Positions 43,774 to 56,700 of a stretch of 64,000 nt of DNA are shown one piece after another (the stretch's first letter is position 1; each line of letters opens with the position of its first letter). Source of the DNA: Xiphydria camelus. Taxonomy: Eukaryota > Arthropoda > Insecta > Hymenoptera > Xiphydriidae. The notes under the pieces were generated by a model, which was given only the letters and a program-made list of their open reading frames with translations, was not told the origin of the DNA and did not search any database. The translations under genes were made by a program, and so were the position numbers. The DNA is taken from the NCBI GenBank assembly GCA_963678675.1, contig OY783201.1, positions 21,073,769-21,137,768 on the forward strand, written 5' to 3'.

Positions 43774-44247
43774 TAGGCCTATTCTGTAACTCGTTACGAC
43801 CCGTAACGACGGTTGTCGTTAGCATCAGTCCAATCAGGACCCCCACCACAACGGAATACTTGATCCTGTAGGCCTATTCTGTAACTCGTTACGACCCGTA
43901 ACGACGGTTGTCGTTAGCATTAGTCCAATCAGGATCAAGTATTCCGTTGTGATGGGGGTCCTGATTGGACTAATGCTAACGACAACCGTCGTTACGGATC
44001 GTAACGAGTTACAGAATAGGCCTACTGTAGGCCTATTCTGTAACTCGTTACGACCCGTAACGACGGTTGTCGTTAGCATTAGTCCAATCAGGACCCCCAT
44101 CACAACGGAATACTTGATCCTGATTGGACTAATGCTAACGACAACCGTCGTTACGGGTCGTAACGAGTTACAGAATAGGCCTACTGATTAGACTAATGCT
44201 AACGACAACCGTCGTTACGGGTCGTAACGAGTTACAGAATAGGCCTA
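43774..44247. mobile_element. 156-bp MITE carrying two tandem copies of itself
   Basis: The outer copy is flanked by CAG (43771-43773, 44248-44250). It is split after GATCCTG by two complete 156-bp copies (43869-44024 and 44028-44183), with CTG before, between and after them. Removing the 318-bp insert restores exactly 156 bp. Confidence 0.92.
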
Positions 44248-44261
44248 CAGGGCCCCTATAA

Positions 44262-44400
44262 AGCGTCGTCCTCAGAGCTTCAACGTGTCGCCAGCGACAC
44301 CTTGGGTAACCAATAAGGATAGAGCATTCATTGACAGCGTTATCCTTATTGGTTACCCAAGGTGTCGCTGGCGACACGTTGAAGCTCTGAGAACGACGCT
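44262..44400. mobile_element. Hairpin MITE (139 bp) with TAA target duplication
   Basis: Ends AGCGTCGT...ACGACGCT with long arms (TCAACGTGTCGCCAGCGACA). TAA at both sides (44259-44261, 44401-44403) suggests a Harbinger-type target. Confidence 0.85.
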
Positions 44401-44624
44401 TAAGGACCGTGCACGAGCTGAAAAACAGCGACTCCTAGCGGCAATTTTTTGCAAAACCTTGGTGACAAGTAACTGTAGCGTGTTTGTCAGTTAACGTTTG
44501 TTATGGATGAATTTAAAATTTATTGTGGATTTCATTCTTAAGATAATACTTCTGTTGCCTGTAGTAGTTTAAAATTAATTTAATTTAATTTTCAATAGGT
44601 AGTAATCAGGCCAAGCAACAAGAA

Positions 44625-44680
44625 TCAATATACACGTCTGACGTTTCGGTTCCTCTTCGAACCCTCTTCAGAGATGTAGG
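44625..44680 (-). ncRNA. Hammerhead-ribozyme-like motif (Penelope repeat)
   Basis: The minus strand reads CTGAAGA (44671-44665), a stem GGTTC/GAACC with a GAAGAG loop, GAAA (44647-44644), then ACGTCAGACGT as a short stem III and GTA. The order fits CUGANGA - stem II - GAAA - stem III - UH. Stem I pairing is not established. A second copy at about 46168-46220 (minus) keeps CTGAAGA and GAAA; the inverted third copy (about 46237-46285, plus) has lost the first C. Confidence 0.5.
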
Positions 44681-45589
44681 GCCGAAACCACCAACTCTGA
44701 TTAAATTGTTAATTCCCGATTAGCTTAATTTAATCATGCTCTTGCGTTCCACCAATTTTTAAACCATGATTAAAGTGAGATAATCACCGTTGAACTTAAT
44801 CAGCCATTTTTGGCCGATTAGGAACCTAACCAGTGATTAACGTGGATCAACATAACCTCAAAGTCGAAGTTTCACTGCTGTGCAATACTATATCGGACAT
44901 GAATTTATTTTACGACGATATTTTATCATCATCTGATGATGAAAATGGTATCGAAATTGATAGAAGGCCACATTTAATTAAGGAACGAATTAATTATTTC
45001 CAAACTTTGGATGATTTGGATTTCATTACGCGTTTTCGGTTATCGAAAGACAGTGTTGAAGCTTTGCTTCTGGAAATTGTACATAATTTGCAACACGCTA
45101 CAGAAAGATAAATTACTTCTTATAAATAATATATAATCTATTTTAAAATATCGCAACATTATCATATTACGTTAAAAATCGCGTAGAATTTTCTGTATCT
45201 TTACTGAATAAAGGGAGTGCACATTTCAGAAACCACGCTATTGCACCCAGAGTACAACTCCTGCTTGCTCTCCGGTATTATGCAACTGGTTCCTTTTTAA
45301 ATTCTGTTGGAGATTTCGGCAGCTCACTCACAATCAGCTCGGCTTGCAGCGCGTCAGTTGATCACGTCAGGTTTTCCTCCTACTCCATTACAAGTTCCGT
45401 TGATAAACCAATCAGAATCACCGTTACAACAAAACCAAAACTTATTGCGAAGAGGGTATATGATTAGATAATCGGGGGTTAAAAATTCATGGTGGAACGA
45501 ATTGTGCAGTTAATCATGATTAGAACGCCGATTAAATATAATCGTGATTAAGTAATCAAGCATTTAATCAGAGTTGGTGGAATCGGCCC
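44679..45589 (+). mobile_element. PIF/Harbinger element with decayed transposase
   Basis: The ends are GGGCCGAAACCACCAACTCT and its near-complement ending GGCCC. GTA on both sides (44676-44678, 45590-45592) is a 3-bp target duplication, confirmed by the uninterrupted repeat at about 46220. 44833-45111 encodes a HARBI1-like N-terminus (ERINYFQTLDDLDFITRFRL). Past a stop, about 45235-45340 gives VQLLLALRYYATGSFLNSVG. The catalytic part is gone. Confidence 0.85.
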
Positions 45590-46488
45590 GTAATGACCTT
45601 TTTAAACTCATTTTTCAATTTTTCCCTCTTTTCATAATTGATCCTATTAAGCCTACTCCTTCGACCAAAAACACACACCTATTGAATACGTCTACGGGTA
45701 AAATTCGTTTTAATCTATTTTCCAAAAACTTAGCTGATTTCCGTAAATTCATATTTATAGAAGCATTCTGAATCTCTAAATTCAGAATTCTTTTGTTAAA
45801 CGTATTACGATAGTAATTATTTGCCTTCGTTAAAACTTTCACATTATCGTAATTGAAATTAAAACATTTTCGATCTCTTTTTGATTTTGTATATTAGAAT
45901 ATGTCCCGGCAAGATGTTAATTTTCTTGCATCTAATCAAGAACGTAAGTTGCTCCCCCAAAATGACAATCTTATTCCAAACCCCCATCAGTTGAGACAGC
46001 TCCGATCCTGTTCTACCCCATAAATGCTCCTCACTTCTTGGAGAAATTTCATTTTCTCTCTTTAATAATAACAATTTTTTTACGAGTATTAGAAAATTCT
46101 TAAGATAATACTACTGTTGCCTGTAGTAGCTCTTAACATTATTTTTATTTAATTTTCAATAGGTAATAAACAGGCCAAGCAACAACAAGAATCAATACAC
46201 GTCTGACATTTCGGTTCGTCTTCGAACACTCTTCAGAGACGTAATGACGAGGGTTCGAAGAGGAACCGAAACGTCAGACGTGTATTGATTCTTGTTGTTG
46301 TTTGGCCTGATTATTAGCTATTGAAAATTAAGTTAAATTAATATTGTGGATTTCGATATTTCTTCTAAATTATTAACAATTAACTGAAAACAAACGTACA
46401 GCGCCCGTAACCAACACAAATACAGTCACAAACAAGTTGTAAATTTGTTCCGTCAGAGGACGCTGACGCTTGGATGCACACGGTCCAT

Positions 46489-47250
46489 ATAGAAATCTGG
46501 TCGTGTCCGAGTACTAGCGAGAAGTCGGTGAGATGCGCGGGCGCCGTTGTAGCCGGCGGATCGGTGTATTAGCCGCCTGGCGGTCGGTCGAGGTAGTCGA
46601 TCGCCACAATGGAATCCCAATAGGTACCATGATTACTTCGAATGGCAAATGGTTATCCATGATTTTGTGAGCTCGTTACTTATCTTCCGTTAGGGGTATT
46701 TAAAACACGCATACATACACGCATACACATATACACATTGCACTCGCGAGCTCCCGCTCTTTCGGTGAGAATTCTATTTTTAGAAGATCGCGTGCGATAA
46801 ATTCAGTCGAGACCTGCCGAATTTCCTGCGTCCTAAGTAGTGTGCGGTAGTGTTGTCCATTTTTTACGGAGAAAGTGGTGTTGTAATTGGTGCAGCTACA
46901 GTGCGTTTCCCGTAAAATTGCGCGAGTTTAAAAGGTATTTATATTTCTTTTTGACTGCGGGGTCACGCCCACTTTTCCTTATACCTAGTACTAGGTATAC
47001 CTAAAGGTAACTTACGAGTATTTAGCTCATCGCTCGTCGACGCAAAGGTAATCGAATCCACTATCGTTGCCGCGCAAATACCTATGCAAAATGGTCATTG
47101 AAATAAGTGCTAGGTATTAGCATATGCACATCGCGTAAATAAAATCGTGCATACCTAACGTCTCCCTGCCCCGTGGTGGGAGGTCTTTTACAGCGATCCC
47201 CCAAAGAATTCACGGCTAAAACGAGAAAAACGGCTAACTCTCTCCGCGAA

Positions 47251-47296
<46 letters not shown>

Positions 47297-47551
47297 AGTG
47301 AGTATGTGTGTGATTTTAGAACGCGTTACGTCGGAAACTCCGCGTGCCCTTCGTGGAGGCAGTTATTTTTAGTCCTCACATAGGTAGAAGCTTCTCTATG
47401 AATACCAACTGTCCCTTTCTCCCAATCGCGTTAACAGCGCGTGGGAGATTTTCGGGCGCTGCCGGCAGTCCCTTCGCGTTAACGGCCTTCAAGTTACTAT
47501 ACTCGTTTTGGAATAATTATGTAAACGACCAAACCACGATCCAACAGAGAA
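46489..47551. other. Upstream region of the SUN-domain gene
   Basis: It holds the probable promoter and 5' untranslated sequence. A donor-like AAAAG|GTATTT at 46934/46935 and an acceptor-like CCAACAG ending at 47547 would define a non-coding first exon, but this is uncertain. An (AG)n microsatellite is at about 47255-47290. Confidence 0.4.
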
Positions 47552-47742
47552 ATGGAGAGCGAGCATCAGTACGAGTTGCGCAGCAGAAGCAGATCGCGGT
47601 CCCAGACTCCTAGAGTGCCGAGTAAGAGCGCTGCGGAACTTGAGTTGACGGAACATCACTACGACTTGCGCAGCAGAAGTCGGGAGAGGTCTCACACGCC
47701 AGGGGAGGTGTCCAGCAGCCGAAGGTCCGGCTCGCGATCACT
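47552..47742 (+). CDS. SUN gene coding exon 1 (RS-rich start)
   Basis: It starts MESEHQYELRSRSRSRSQTP and repeats the block as HHYDLRSRSRERSHTP. It ends in phase 2 at a GTGAGT donor. Start chosen as the first ATG before the repeated block. Confidence 0.8.
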
Positions 47743-50700
47743 GTGAGTAATAACACGTTTTTGTACAGTTTTGTATTTAATAAAATCATGGGCTCTGCAA
47801 CTTATGTATCATGTGACATAGCACTGGAAGCGTGACAAAGCGTCAGGACCGCAGCATGGAGACCATATCGGAACGGAAGGAGGAACCAGCAGTGGTGGCG
47901 GACATCACAGCTGAGGCTCAAAATCGTCAGAACGAGAGCGCAGCTTCGAGCGCGCCGAAGAGAGTAGAACGCCGTTCTGAGCGGCGACGTGTTAAAAGAC
48001 AGATATTCGCTAATGGACAAAGCGAATCTAAGGACGAATCTGTCGATGAGAAGGCAGATGAAAGTCCAACTCCGCGAAGAGTACTTACCAGTGATTATTC
48101 TTCAGAAGAGGGAGAGCGGGAGGATTCTTCCAGACCTGGTTCTGCGTACGAGATATATAAGCAGGCTGGAGACTGGTGGAAGTGAGTATCATCTTTTCAG
48201 TTATCGATTACTGCCTTTGTTTCCATTTCATATGTGGAGAAAATAATGTAAGAATACATAGAATATCGGGATGTCTATAGCGAGCCTCAAATCGTTCTGA
48301 ACATATTCTGGAAGTAGAATAGAATTTTACGTTGAATCTCTAGAAAGTTTGTGATTGTCGGATCCATGAAAATATTGCATCATGAGAATTTCAAATAAAT
48401 TTGATCAATTCGCGCTTCGGTTCACAGAATGGAATTCGCGTTGAGTAATTTGTATTGAATTAACACGCTGATAGAGAGAATAAATTGGATTTACTAACGC
48501 AATTTTTATACTCGTGTGGTAGAAAGTAATCATTGAATTACAAGAATAATTACCTTCGTTAAATATTTCTTTCTTTCAAAATCACGGGAATAGTCATGAC
48601 TACTTTCTCTATTTATGTGACTATTTGGAGAAAATATTTAATTGGTCAAAATGAGAAATAATTCTTATAAATAAATCATTACTCGTGGCCTTATAATCAA
48701 TCCCGTTAGTAGATCAAATTGATTTTTCTTTTTCGTGTACTTAAATGCAGTGTAAATCTGATTTTGGCCAGACGGATAAACGAATAGTATCTAAATATAG
48801 AATGTATTTTCATTTATTGCATGTTTTGTTTATTTCCGTTATTCGTTATTTTACGGAAAAGCTTTTCCAACAAAAGTTTTTTGGCATTGAGGGGGAAATA
48901 CGATGCATCTAATAAATTTTGGATAGCACGCGTTATATATTTACCTGATACAAAGGTCGTCGTTATTTTTTTTCAAGTGGAACTACATTTTCACTTGTAT
49001 CAAAGTTATAGAGATTATTGAGACTAACAGAAAAGGTGTAAGGTTAAATACCCCCCATGGAACGATTCGTGAAATATTTGCACTTGAAATATACGACAGT
49101 AAGTTACTGGACTTATCTACAGTTTCACAATCGAAGGTTCGAGAGTTAAAGTTCTTTTAGGTAAAGGAACGGCTAGTGAAATGCTTGTGTGAACTTGGAA
49201 GTTAAACATACTTATTTCTTCTTTATCTCTTAAACTTTTAATGGTGGAATTGAGCCTTAGTATTATAGTTTATTTTAAACAATTAATGTCGACGTGCTTT
49301 ACAACTTTTGCAAGAATAAAAGTATCGAGTTCTATGTTTAAAAAAAGTAATATGACCTTCATATTTCGTGAATGGCGTATGTTTTAACAAAATTTGTTAT
49401 ACAGGGTGTTCACGCTCAGGCTCCGAGAGTGTGTGGAGCTTATTTGAGATTTGTCGCATACACAAACTAATTAGCGGCTCGGTTAGAGTTCCCTGTCGTC
49501 ACTGTGGCCATTTATTAATTGAAGACCAAATTATATAGACCATTATTGGTTTGCATATGCGGCAAACTCGAGAAAGGCTCTGCCCACTCACGGAACCTGG
49601 GCGTGAAGACCCTGTATATATTTGTATTGTACATACATCCCCACGACGCAAAATTACAAACAGCGGAAATACACGGGACGTGCGATGCTCAAAATTACAT
49701 CATTTATATAGGAAAATATTAGCGTCCGTCTTGAAAAACGGCAATTAGCTTCCTTGGATCGGCTTTTAATTATCTTAAAATTTTGTTAGACATGAATATC
49801 AACCGTCACCACTTTTTACTGAAATATTACAACCGATCCTTCGTTCACTTAATCGTTCGGTTACCGAGCATTCTTTAAAATATCAATTCTACCATTGTTT
49901 AAAATGTAATGCGTACTTACTGCGAAATCAAAAAAAAAATACGACTATCTTGTCGACTATCGTACATACTAAAAAATATTCAACATTGGTGAGATTTAAT
50001 TCGGGAGTGCTCAGGTTCTGCTTATTAAATCTCTTTCGCGGACTTTGCGGACATAACTCGTCTTTGATAAGCTAGCTTCGGAACAAAAACAACATTTACA
50101 TCCTTGAACCGTCCTTTCGGGATTCGGGGGGTGGGGAGGGAGGTGAAAACGAAGGAACACTCGCCAGTTAACCGTTGTACGTCGAGATCTGATCGGAAAT
50201 AATAGACAAATAGTTTTCCATATATCTGAAGATTCACGAAATGTTTGTGTCGAAGTATTAGACTTCGTAATTGTTACTTGCTACGTATACTATAATTCTA
50301 GCAATTGAAACGGGCATAAGACCTTCCGTTTTTAAAAAAGTGTATTTTACAAGTAAGGACGTTTTGATGTGATGTTACATTTTTAAATTGGACATTGCAG
50401 TGCGGGAGCAGAGTCCGTTACGAACACTGATCTTTACACGTATTTTTATAATATCTTTTCCCACGGCACTAATTATCGTTTGGACTTTTAATGTAGCTTA
50501 AAAGGTATGAAGATTTATTTCTACTCAATTTATTAGCGAATTGTTCTCGTTTTAAAGGCAAAGTAACATATCGTCGGTGATATGGCAATACCTCCTATCT
50601 GCACCATCTGACAAAGTTACGAGGTATTGCCTGCACATGCGCAATAACTCTAGGGACCAGCCTACGTTAAAATCACATTTCATAAAAAAATGTCAGATAG

Positions 50701-53700
50701 GAGGTATTGTCATATCACCGACGATATATGGAACGATTCGAGCGTTTGTTAATAAAATAGTGGCAAGTGCTACAAAGGTATCTACATACGTTCGATGTCT
50801 TCCGGTTAGAGAAACATAATTTTGAGGTAATCGAGCTTAAAAGTTTGAGGTAGTTGTACCTATCATTTTCACATTTGTACGCTGGTCGTACTCGTTTTCA
50901 TTTATAGCTACCGAAGTATCATTTTTCTGAATTTTGAAAAGGGCGACGGTTTACTAATTAAAGTTAGAAATAAGAACTTTATACATAAATATGATACAAT
51001 TCAAAAAAAGGGCTTTATGTGCGGTAACTGCATTTGCGCGTTTTCACTAATATCCTTTTGTCAATCTATAGCTCCGGACGTACGGAATGAATGTCGAAAT
51101 GATTTTGTTTCTAGCGTATTTCCCAAGACGGATTACACTTACTCGCAAAAGTCACAGTGTCGCTACGAAATAGCACCCGGGGTATTGGCAATGCCGAATA
51201 TGTCCCGGCGTTCCATACATTCGGATAGCAACAGTACCACCAGTAGCATACCTTCGACAAGTCAACAGAATATCGATCTGTCTGCCCAAATGACCGAGGA
51301 TAATTTTGGCAAAAATAATATGGATGTCGGAGAAATTACAGAAACGAGCCATACAGATCTTACGGTAAGCTTTCGGCGATCGCGTTAAACTACTCAGCGA
51401 TCGAGTGACGTTCGAGTAAACCTTATTCGTGTCTTTTGTCGAGCAGCCGGTGGAACGAGATCTTTTCGAACATACTCGCCTGGCAGACTCGATTACGCGA
51501 GCCAGAGTGTACAAAACTACACATTTCGAGCAGTTCAAGAGTCATCGCGAAGTGGTATACACAGACTCAGGGAATTCATCGCCTATTGAATCCAGGCAAG
51601 AAAGGTTCGTAAATTCGTCGATTAAAATTTGAGTAGAAAATTGGACGGGGAAGAAATTAAATTACGTGTACCAATGATGCTTAAATTTTTAAGTATTTAC
51701 ACTCTTTCACATTTTACAAAATATCACATTACTAAATAATTTCTAAATACATACACAGAACGGAGCATTTTGATCTATTACTTAATTTACTTACGTTATA
51801 TTTAATTGTGTCCAATCTGAAAAGACTTTCACTATTGTATTTATCCTTTCATCAGTTATGAATTATTTAAGTCCTACTTAAAAAGACGCCGATTATTAAA
51901 TTCTGAAAAGATTTTTTAGAATTCTCTGTTAAATGATGATAAAGTTAAGATCTTTCGTAAAGAGGAATTGGAATTTTTTATATAATAAATCTTCACAATT
52001 TGTCCAGTCTCCAGAATTTAAATTTTCATTATGATTTTACGTGTTTTTTTTTGAGTGTCTTTCCATTAAGTCGTCCGGCGTTAGGTACTTAACTAGATTA
52101 TATTATGCTTGTATTATTTTTAATTTCGTACAAAAATAAAGCGTGATTCCTACGAATGGTTTAAATCATTACATATTTTAAAAATGGTCAGATGTAGAAA
52201 TGAACGAAAAGTTACTAATATAGCAAATAAATTTGGAGACAGTTTCTCGAATTTGGAATATTGAAGTTATTCAGAAAGACAGAGCAGTACTGTACTTTCT
52301 ATTGGATCAGTAGAATAATAACTACTACACAAATTATTATGATAACTCTAAATAAACTGCAGTAAACGTTCGGTAAGGGACGCGTAAAAAAAGTGGTTCT
52401 TCGCTACTTTAACTAATACAATAACAATGTCGGTAATCCAGCAACTCGATACTCCAACTCGTTCACAGCGTTTGAAAAGAACCGCCACGAGTTCATTCTC
52501 ATACTGTAACATTTTGTTACGATTTTACTTACAAAAATGCGCACTTAATTACAGATCATGTATTTTTTCGTTTGCAACGAAATATTTCACTTTTGTAATG
52601 ACTGGTCATTTGTTGAAGCTATGTCGACAGCATCAATGTAATCGAATAAAAGGAACAGACGTTGACATAACTAATTTTCTTCGTCAGATATTCAACGTGG
52701 ACCGATTTTCCCTCGAGCGCGTTCGTTTCGCGTAAATTTGGCCGCGTTTCACAAATTGATTCCGACACAGAATTAGATGAGGCGATGACTTTGACTTCGG
52801 CCGATTGGAAGAAAAAGTGGAATATGCGAAGTTGGTTCAGGAGACTAACAGTGACCATCGTAATGTGGTATACCAGGATGGTGGAATTTATTGGTCTCAG
52901 ACAGTCTCAAGTTCAAAGGAATCTATACACACCTAGTCACGACTATCGACGATATCACGGTGAGCTGATTTCAGATTCTATAATATTTACACCTTCCAAT
53001 TTTTTATTCCCTTCACTACGATATTTAATCTTTATTCTATGCTTGAAAATATACAGCAACATTTTCTACGAACAAACGATAATCTCTTTTGCCAAATGTA
53101 TCAGGTCAGTCCATAACTTCGTGCGCATTAATAGCATGCATGGGATTCACAAATGCGCACGAACTTTTGGACTGACCTGATATTTGACATCATCTGTTGA
53201 TCGAGAGGGGAGGAGAGAATCAGTTTTCGCTTATCTCACGGCAGTATTTTCATTCATTTTCCAGAGTCGAGATGGAGCAAATTTTGGCGATTCATCGACC
53301 ACGCTTTGCAGTATCTCTACCTGCTGTTAGTGAGGATACTCTATTTGGATTCTTGGTTGCTCAGTCGGGCGAGTTTCGTCAGAGAAGGAATGCAGCAGCG
53401 CCGTTCGAAGATCCTATGGATAACGCTGCTACCGCTGGTTCTTCTGGCTGGTAAGTCGTTTTTTTTCCTTCTCGCGGCGAACCTATCGATCCAATTTCTC
53501 CACCGATAGGCCCGAAAGCATTTGGACTTCTAGTGGAAGAGCAGGCGCTGTGCCAGAAGTCTTTTACCGGGATATTCCCGGAGAGAGACAGCTAAATGTA
53601 GCCTGGCCTCCGTCTTCTTTTTGTTTCAGGAGCTTACGTCGCGCAAAAACATACCTTTACCTATCTGGACTCTCTGCGAGACGTTCGCTTCGGCGTCGCC

Positions 53701-56700
53701 GAGACTACTTACCGCATCCTTAATGACACTACCGATCTTTTAGCTTTCGACTACAGTTTACTCACAAAATACGTTTCAAGCTTCCGAAACATTTCCTTAC
53801 CCCGGATACCCAGCCTGAATATATCCCTACCTACGCTTCCCAGTGCCAATTGGAACGTAACATGGTGATGAAGCAAAAGACTTGTTTAGTACATAATTTA
53901 CTATGTATAATATGTCGTTGCGACTTGTACTAACGATTTGCATGCTTAACTTCGGTGTTTTTTTTCTTTTACTTACTGACGAGAATGATCGATACTTTAA
54001 ACTTCGTGGTTCTACTAATTTATTGATTTTATTATGGTATAAGAATTATATATACCCCTCGCGCGATAGGGTGTAGGTGGATCGAATCGTCTGCAGTCTC
54101 AAAATCTTTGATGAAAGACTGCTGTTTGTTCTGTCCTTCCGCTATTTTATCGTTTCGCCACAAATGGAATGTCATTCTGTGACACCGCGTACAAATATAC
54201 CCGTAGGTACTAACTATCGTTTGAAAAATTTCTACGAGCTATTTTTAATATTTCAAGAGTTGAAAGACGCCCTTTAATTTTTCCGTTGGATTCTGTTGCT
54301 GCAACGTCAGCGCGTATACAGGGTGTTATCCTTGAGAACGGAAATAGGATGATATGCAGTAAGGGATAGGCTATACGACTAGCTGCATACCGGAAAGTGT
54401 CGATAGACCTTTGATCGACACTTTTCGGTACACGGCCAATCGTATAGCCTATCTGTGAATTTCTTATACTGTAAGTAAAAATGTTGCGCAAACTTCTAAC
54501 GGCTGCGTTAAACTGTGTATTTCCCCAACACAGCAATACGCATAGCCTATCCCTTTACTGCGTATCGACCTGTGTCCGATCTCAAGGATAAACCCTGTAT
54601 AACGAGAAAATAAGGTGCCCAGTAATTGAGAATTTCAGGAATCAGAGGATGTATTATAGTAATTTGGAGGAGATTGTGAAACTATCGTAGTACAAAGTTT
54701 GTATATAATACGCGAGATCTTACAAATAATTTATTTTCACTTTGAAAAAGGACATGATAGAATGGGCTACTTTCATGACTGGGAAATGGGGACGTAGTCG
54801 TTAAAAGTCTATGCAACATTTTTATTTATAGTATAAGAAATTCACAAACATACATAAATGTATGTATAAAGTTTGTAATGATGAACTCTATTTTTTTTAT
54901 TTCATATAAATTATCATGACGCTCCAGATCTGCTTCTTATTGGTTAACAAGCCATGCATTTTACTCGAGGTCACAAACGGGAGTATAAACCCCGTGTCCT
55001 GACGAGAGCCAGATTTATAGGATAATTTCGTTCGGTACGCTTCTAAACCTTTTAGAGGGCCTTAGTCTAGACGTGACTTAAGAAAACTTTCGCAGAAGAA
55101 ATCGAAACTGCGATTTGCCATATTGAAATTTATCGATAACGAATTTCCGAATGTGCAGTTCAACAAGGGTTGGAGTACTAAAACGGCGACGATCGCTCAT
55201 GCCCATTATTTAAAAGTAAATTTATCTTTGCCATTTAATCGTACGATAACAGATTAATAAAAGAGGGTCGTGTCTAAAAAAAAAGGGGGAAGGGAGACGT
55301 AGGTTTTCCTTCATCTTGTAATGCGCATTCGGAAATTCGTTCTCGATCAGTTTGTACATGGCGAATCGCAGTTTTGATTTCTTTTGTAAAAGTTTTTTTT
55401 AAGTCTCATCTAGGCTGAGGATTTCTCGGAAACCATAGATATTGCTAATAGTCTGCAGAATTTAAGAGATTTTAAAGCATTTAAATAAATATTGAATTGC
55501 GAATTTATACAGGGTGTTCGGAAAAAACACCGACACAGAAATAGGGGTGATAGGTTACGTCATTACAAGTATTTTGATATAAGGGACCTATACCCGCAAG
55601 CGCGCCCCCTTCTGGAGATATCAACTTTTCAAGTTTATAACGACCGAGGTTGATCAAAGTAGAATAATATTGTATTGTAGAGTTTTTTGTCTACCTGTAC
55701 AATTGAAAAACAAATGAAAACTCCTTGTATCCGCATCATCTTCGAAAAGTACAAGGACTTGAGCTAAGCGGTTATCCTTTCTGCAAGCAGTTTGCGCAGT
55801 GGCACATCTATCCAGAATCGTTTCCGATGTTGCATGGACATGAGTGGCCGTCATTTTGAGCATTTGCTGTAGTACATTGTTTTTGTATCTCGTAAAATTA
55901 AATATTCGTTACCATCTTGATACGTTTCTAAAAATATTATTCTACTTTGATCAACCTCGGTCGTTATAAACTTGAAAAGTTGATGTCTCCAGAAGGGGGC
56001 GCTTGCGGGTATAGGTCCCTTATATCAAAATACTTGTAATGACGTAACCTATCACCCCTATTTCTGTGTCAGTGTTTTTTCCGAACACCCTGTATATTAG
56101 TAAATGACGACAATTACATTTATAACTTGCACCTCTTGTCTGTAATTTATTTCTTTTGAATCACAGTTACTATTATATTTTGGAAATTAAATTGTTGAAC
56201 TATTATAAGTCCGATATTTTAGAACAGAGGGTTATAACTTATTACGAAAAAATTATAGATGAGTTCTATGACTGCTAAAATCATATAATTTTCATCTGGA
56301 ATATTTTTTTCATTTAAGGAAAAGAAATAAGTAAATTTTAAAGCTCCTATTTTAAAACCGCCAGAATTTTTCAAAAAGTATATAAAGCGAAAAAGTACGA
56401 TAGTCTATTCATTTTGAAATTATAAAAAATCTATACATATAAAAGAACATGTCCTGATCGACTAACTGATTCATCAATATTGAGCCGAAACCGCTGAAAC
56501 TAATTACATGCAATTTGGCTAGTTTCGTATAAACCACTCCTTATACATATAAACATACAGGGTATATCATTAATACAGCATTCAGAGAAAGTAGCGTGAT
56601 TCTTTACGAAAAAGTAGACAATGAAAGTGCGGTTCAGATTTGTCTGTGATCTGTAGATTTTCTACCGAGCGCAATATATCTGACAACGAATAATCATGCT

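Larger units (their letters stand above)
44575..46350 (-). mobile_element. Penelope-like retroelement remnant with terminal repeats
   Basis: Repeats containing CAGGCCAAGCAACAAGAATC and CGTCTGACGTTTCGGTTC occur at about 44590-44680, 46150-46250 and, inverted, 46250-46330. On the minus strand, 46074-45615 encodes GHILIYKIKKRSKMF and FNYDNVKVLTKANNYYRN, resembling the C-terminal tail after the GIY-YIG endonuclease of Penelope-like proteins. The reverse-transcriptase core is missing. Confidence 0.6.
44402..46488. mobile_element. THAP-type element remnant, copy 5, interrupted by other elements
   Basis: The left end AAGGACCGTGCACGAGCT and the right end GATGCACACGGTCCATA match the THAP-element family. 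The inside is mostly the Penelope-like element, with the Harbinger element inside that. An ATG at about 44503 opens a short frame. Confidence 0.55.

Noticed and set aside
43774..44247. CRISPR-like array
   Set aside because: The repeats are inverted, nested transposon copies with target duplications and no unique spacers.
51017..51364. SUN exon 3 starting at the acceptor ending 51071
   Set aside because: The phase does not match exon 2 and would give an early stop; the acceptor ending 51114 matches.
52427..52735. 102-codon plus-strand ORF
   Set aside because: Different frame from the supported exon 52688-52959; no family resemblance.
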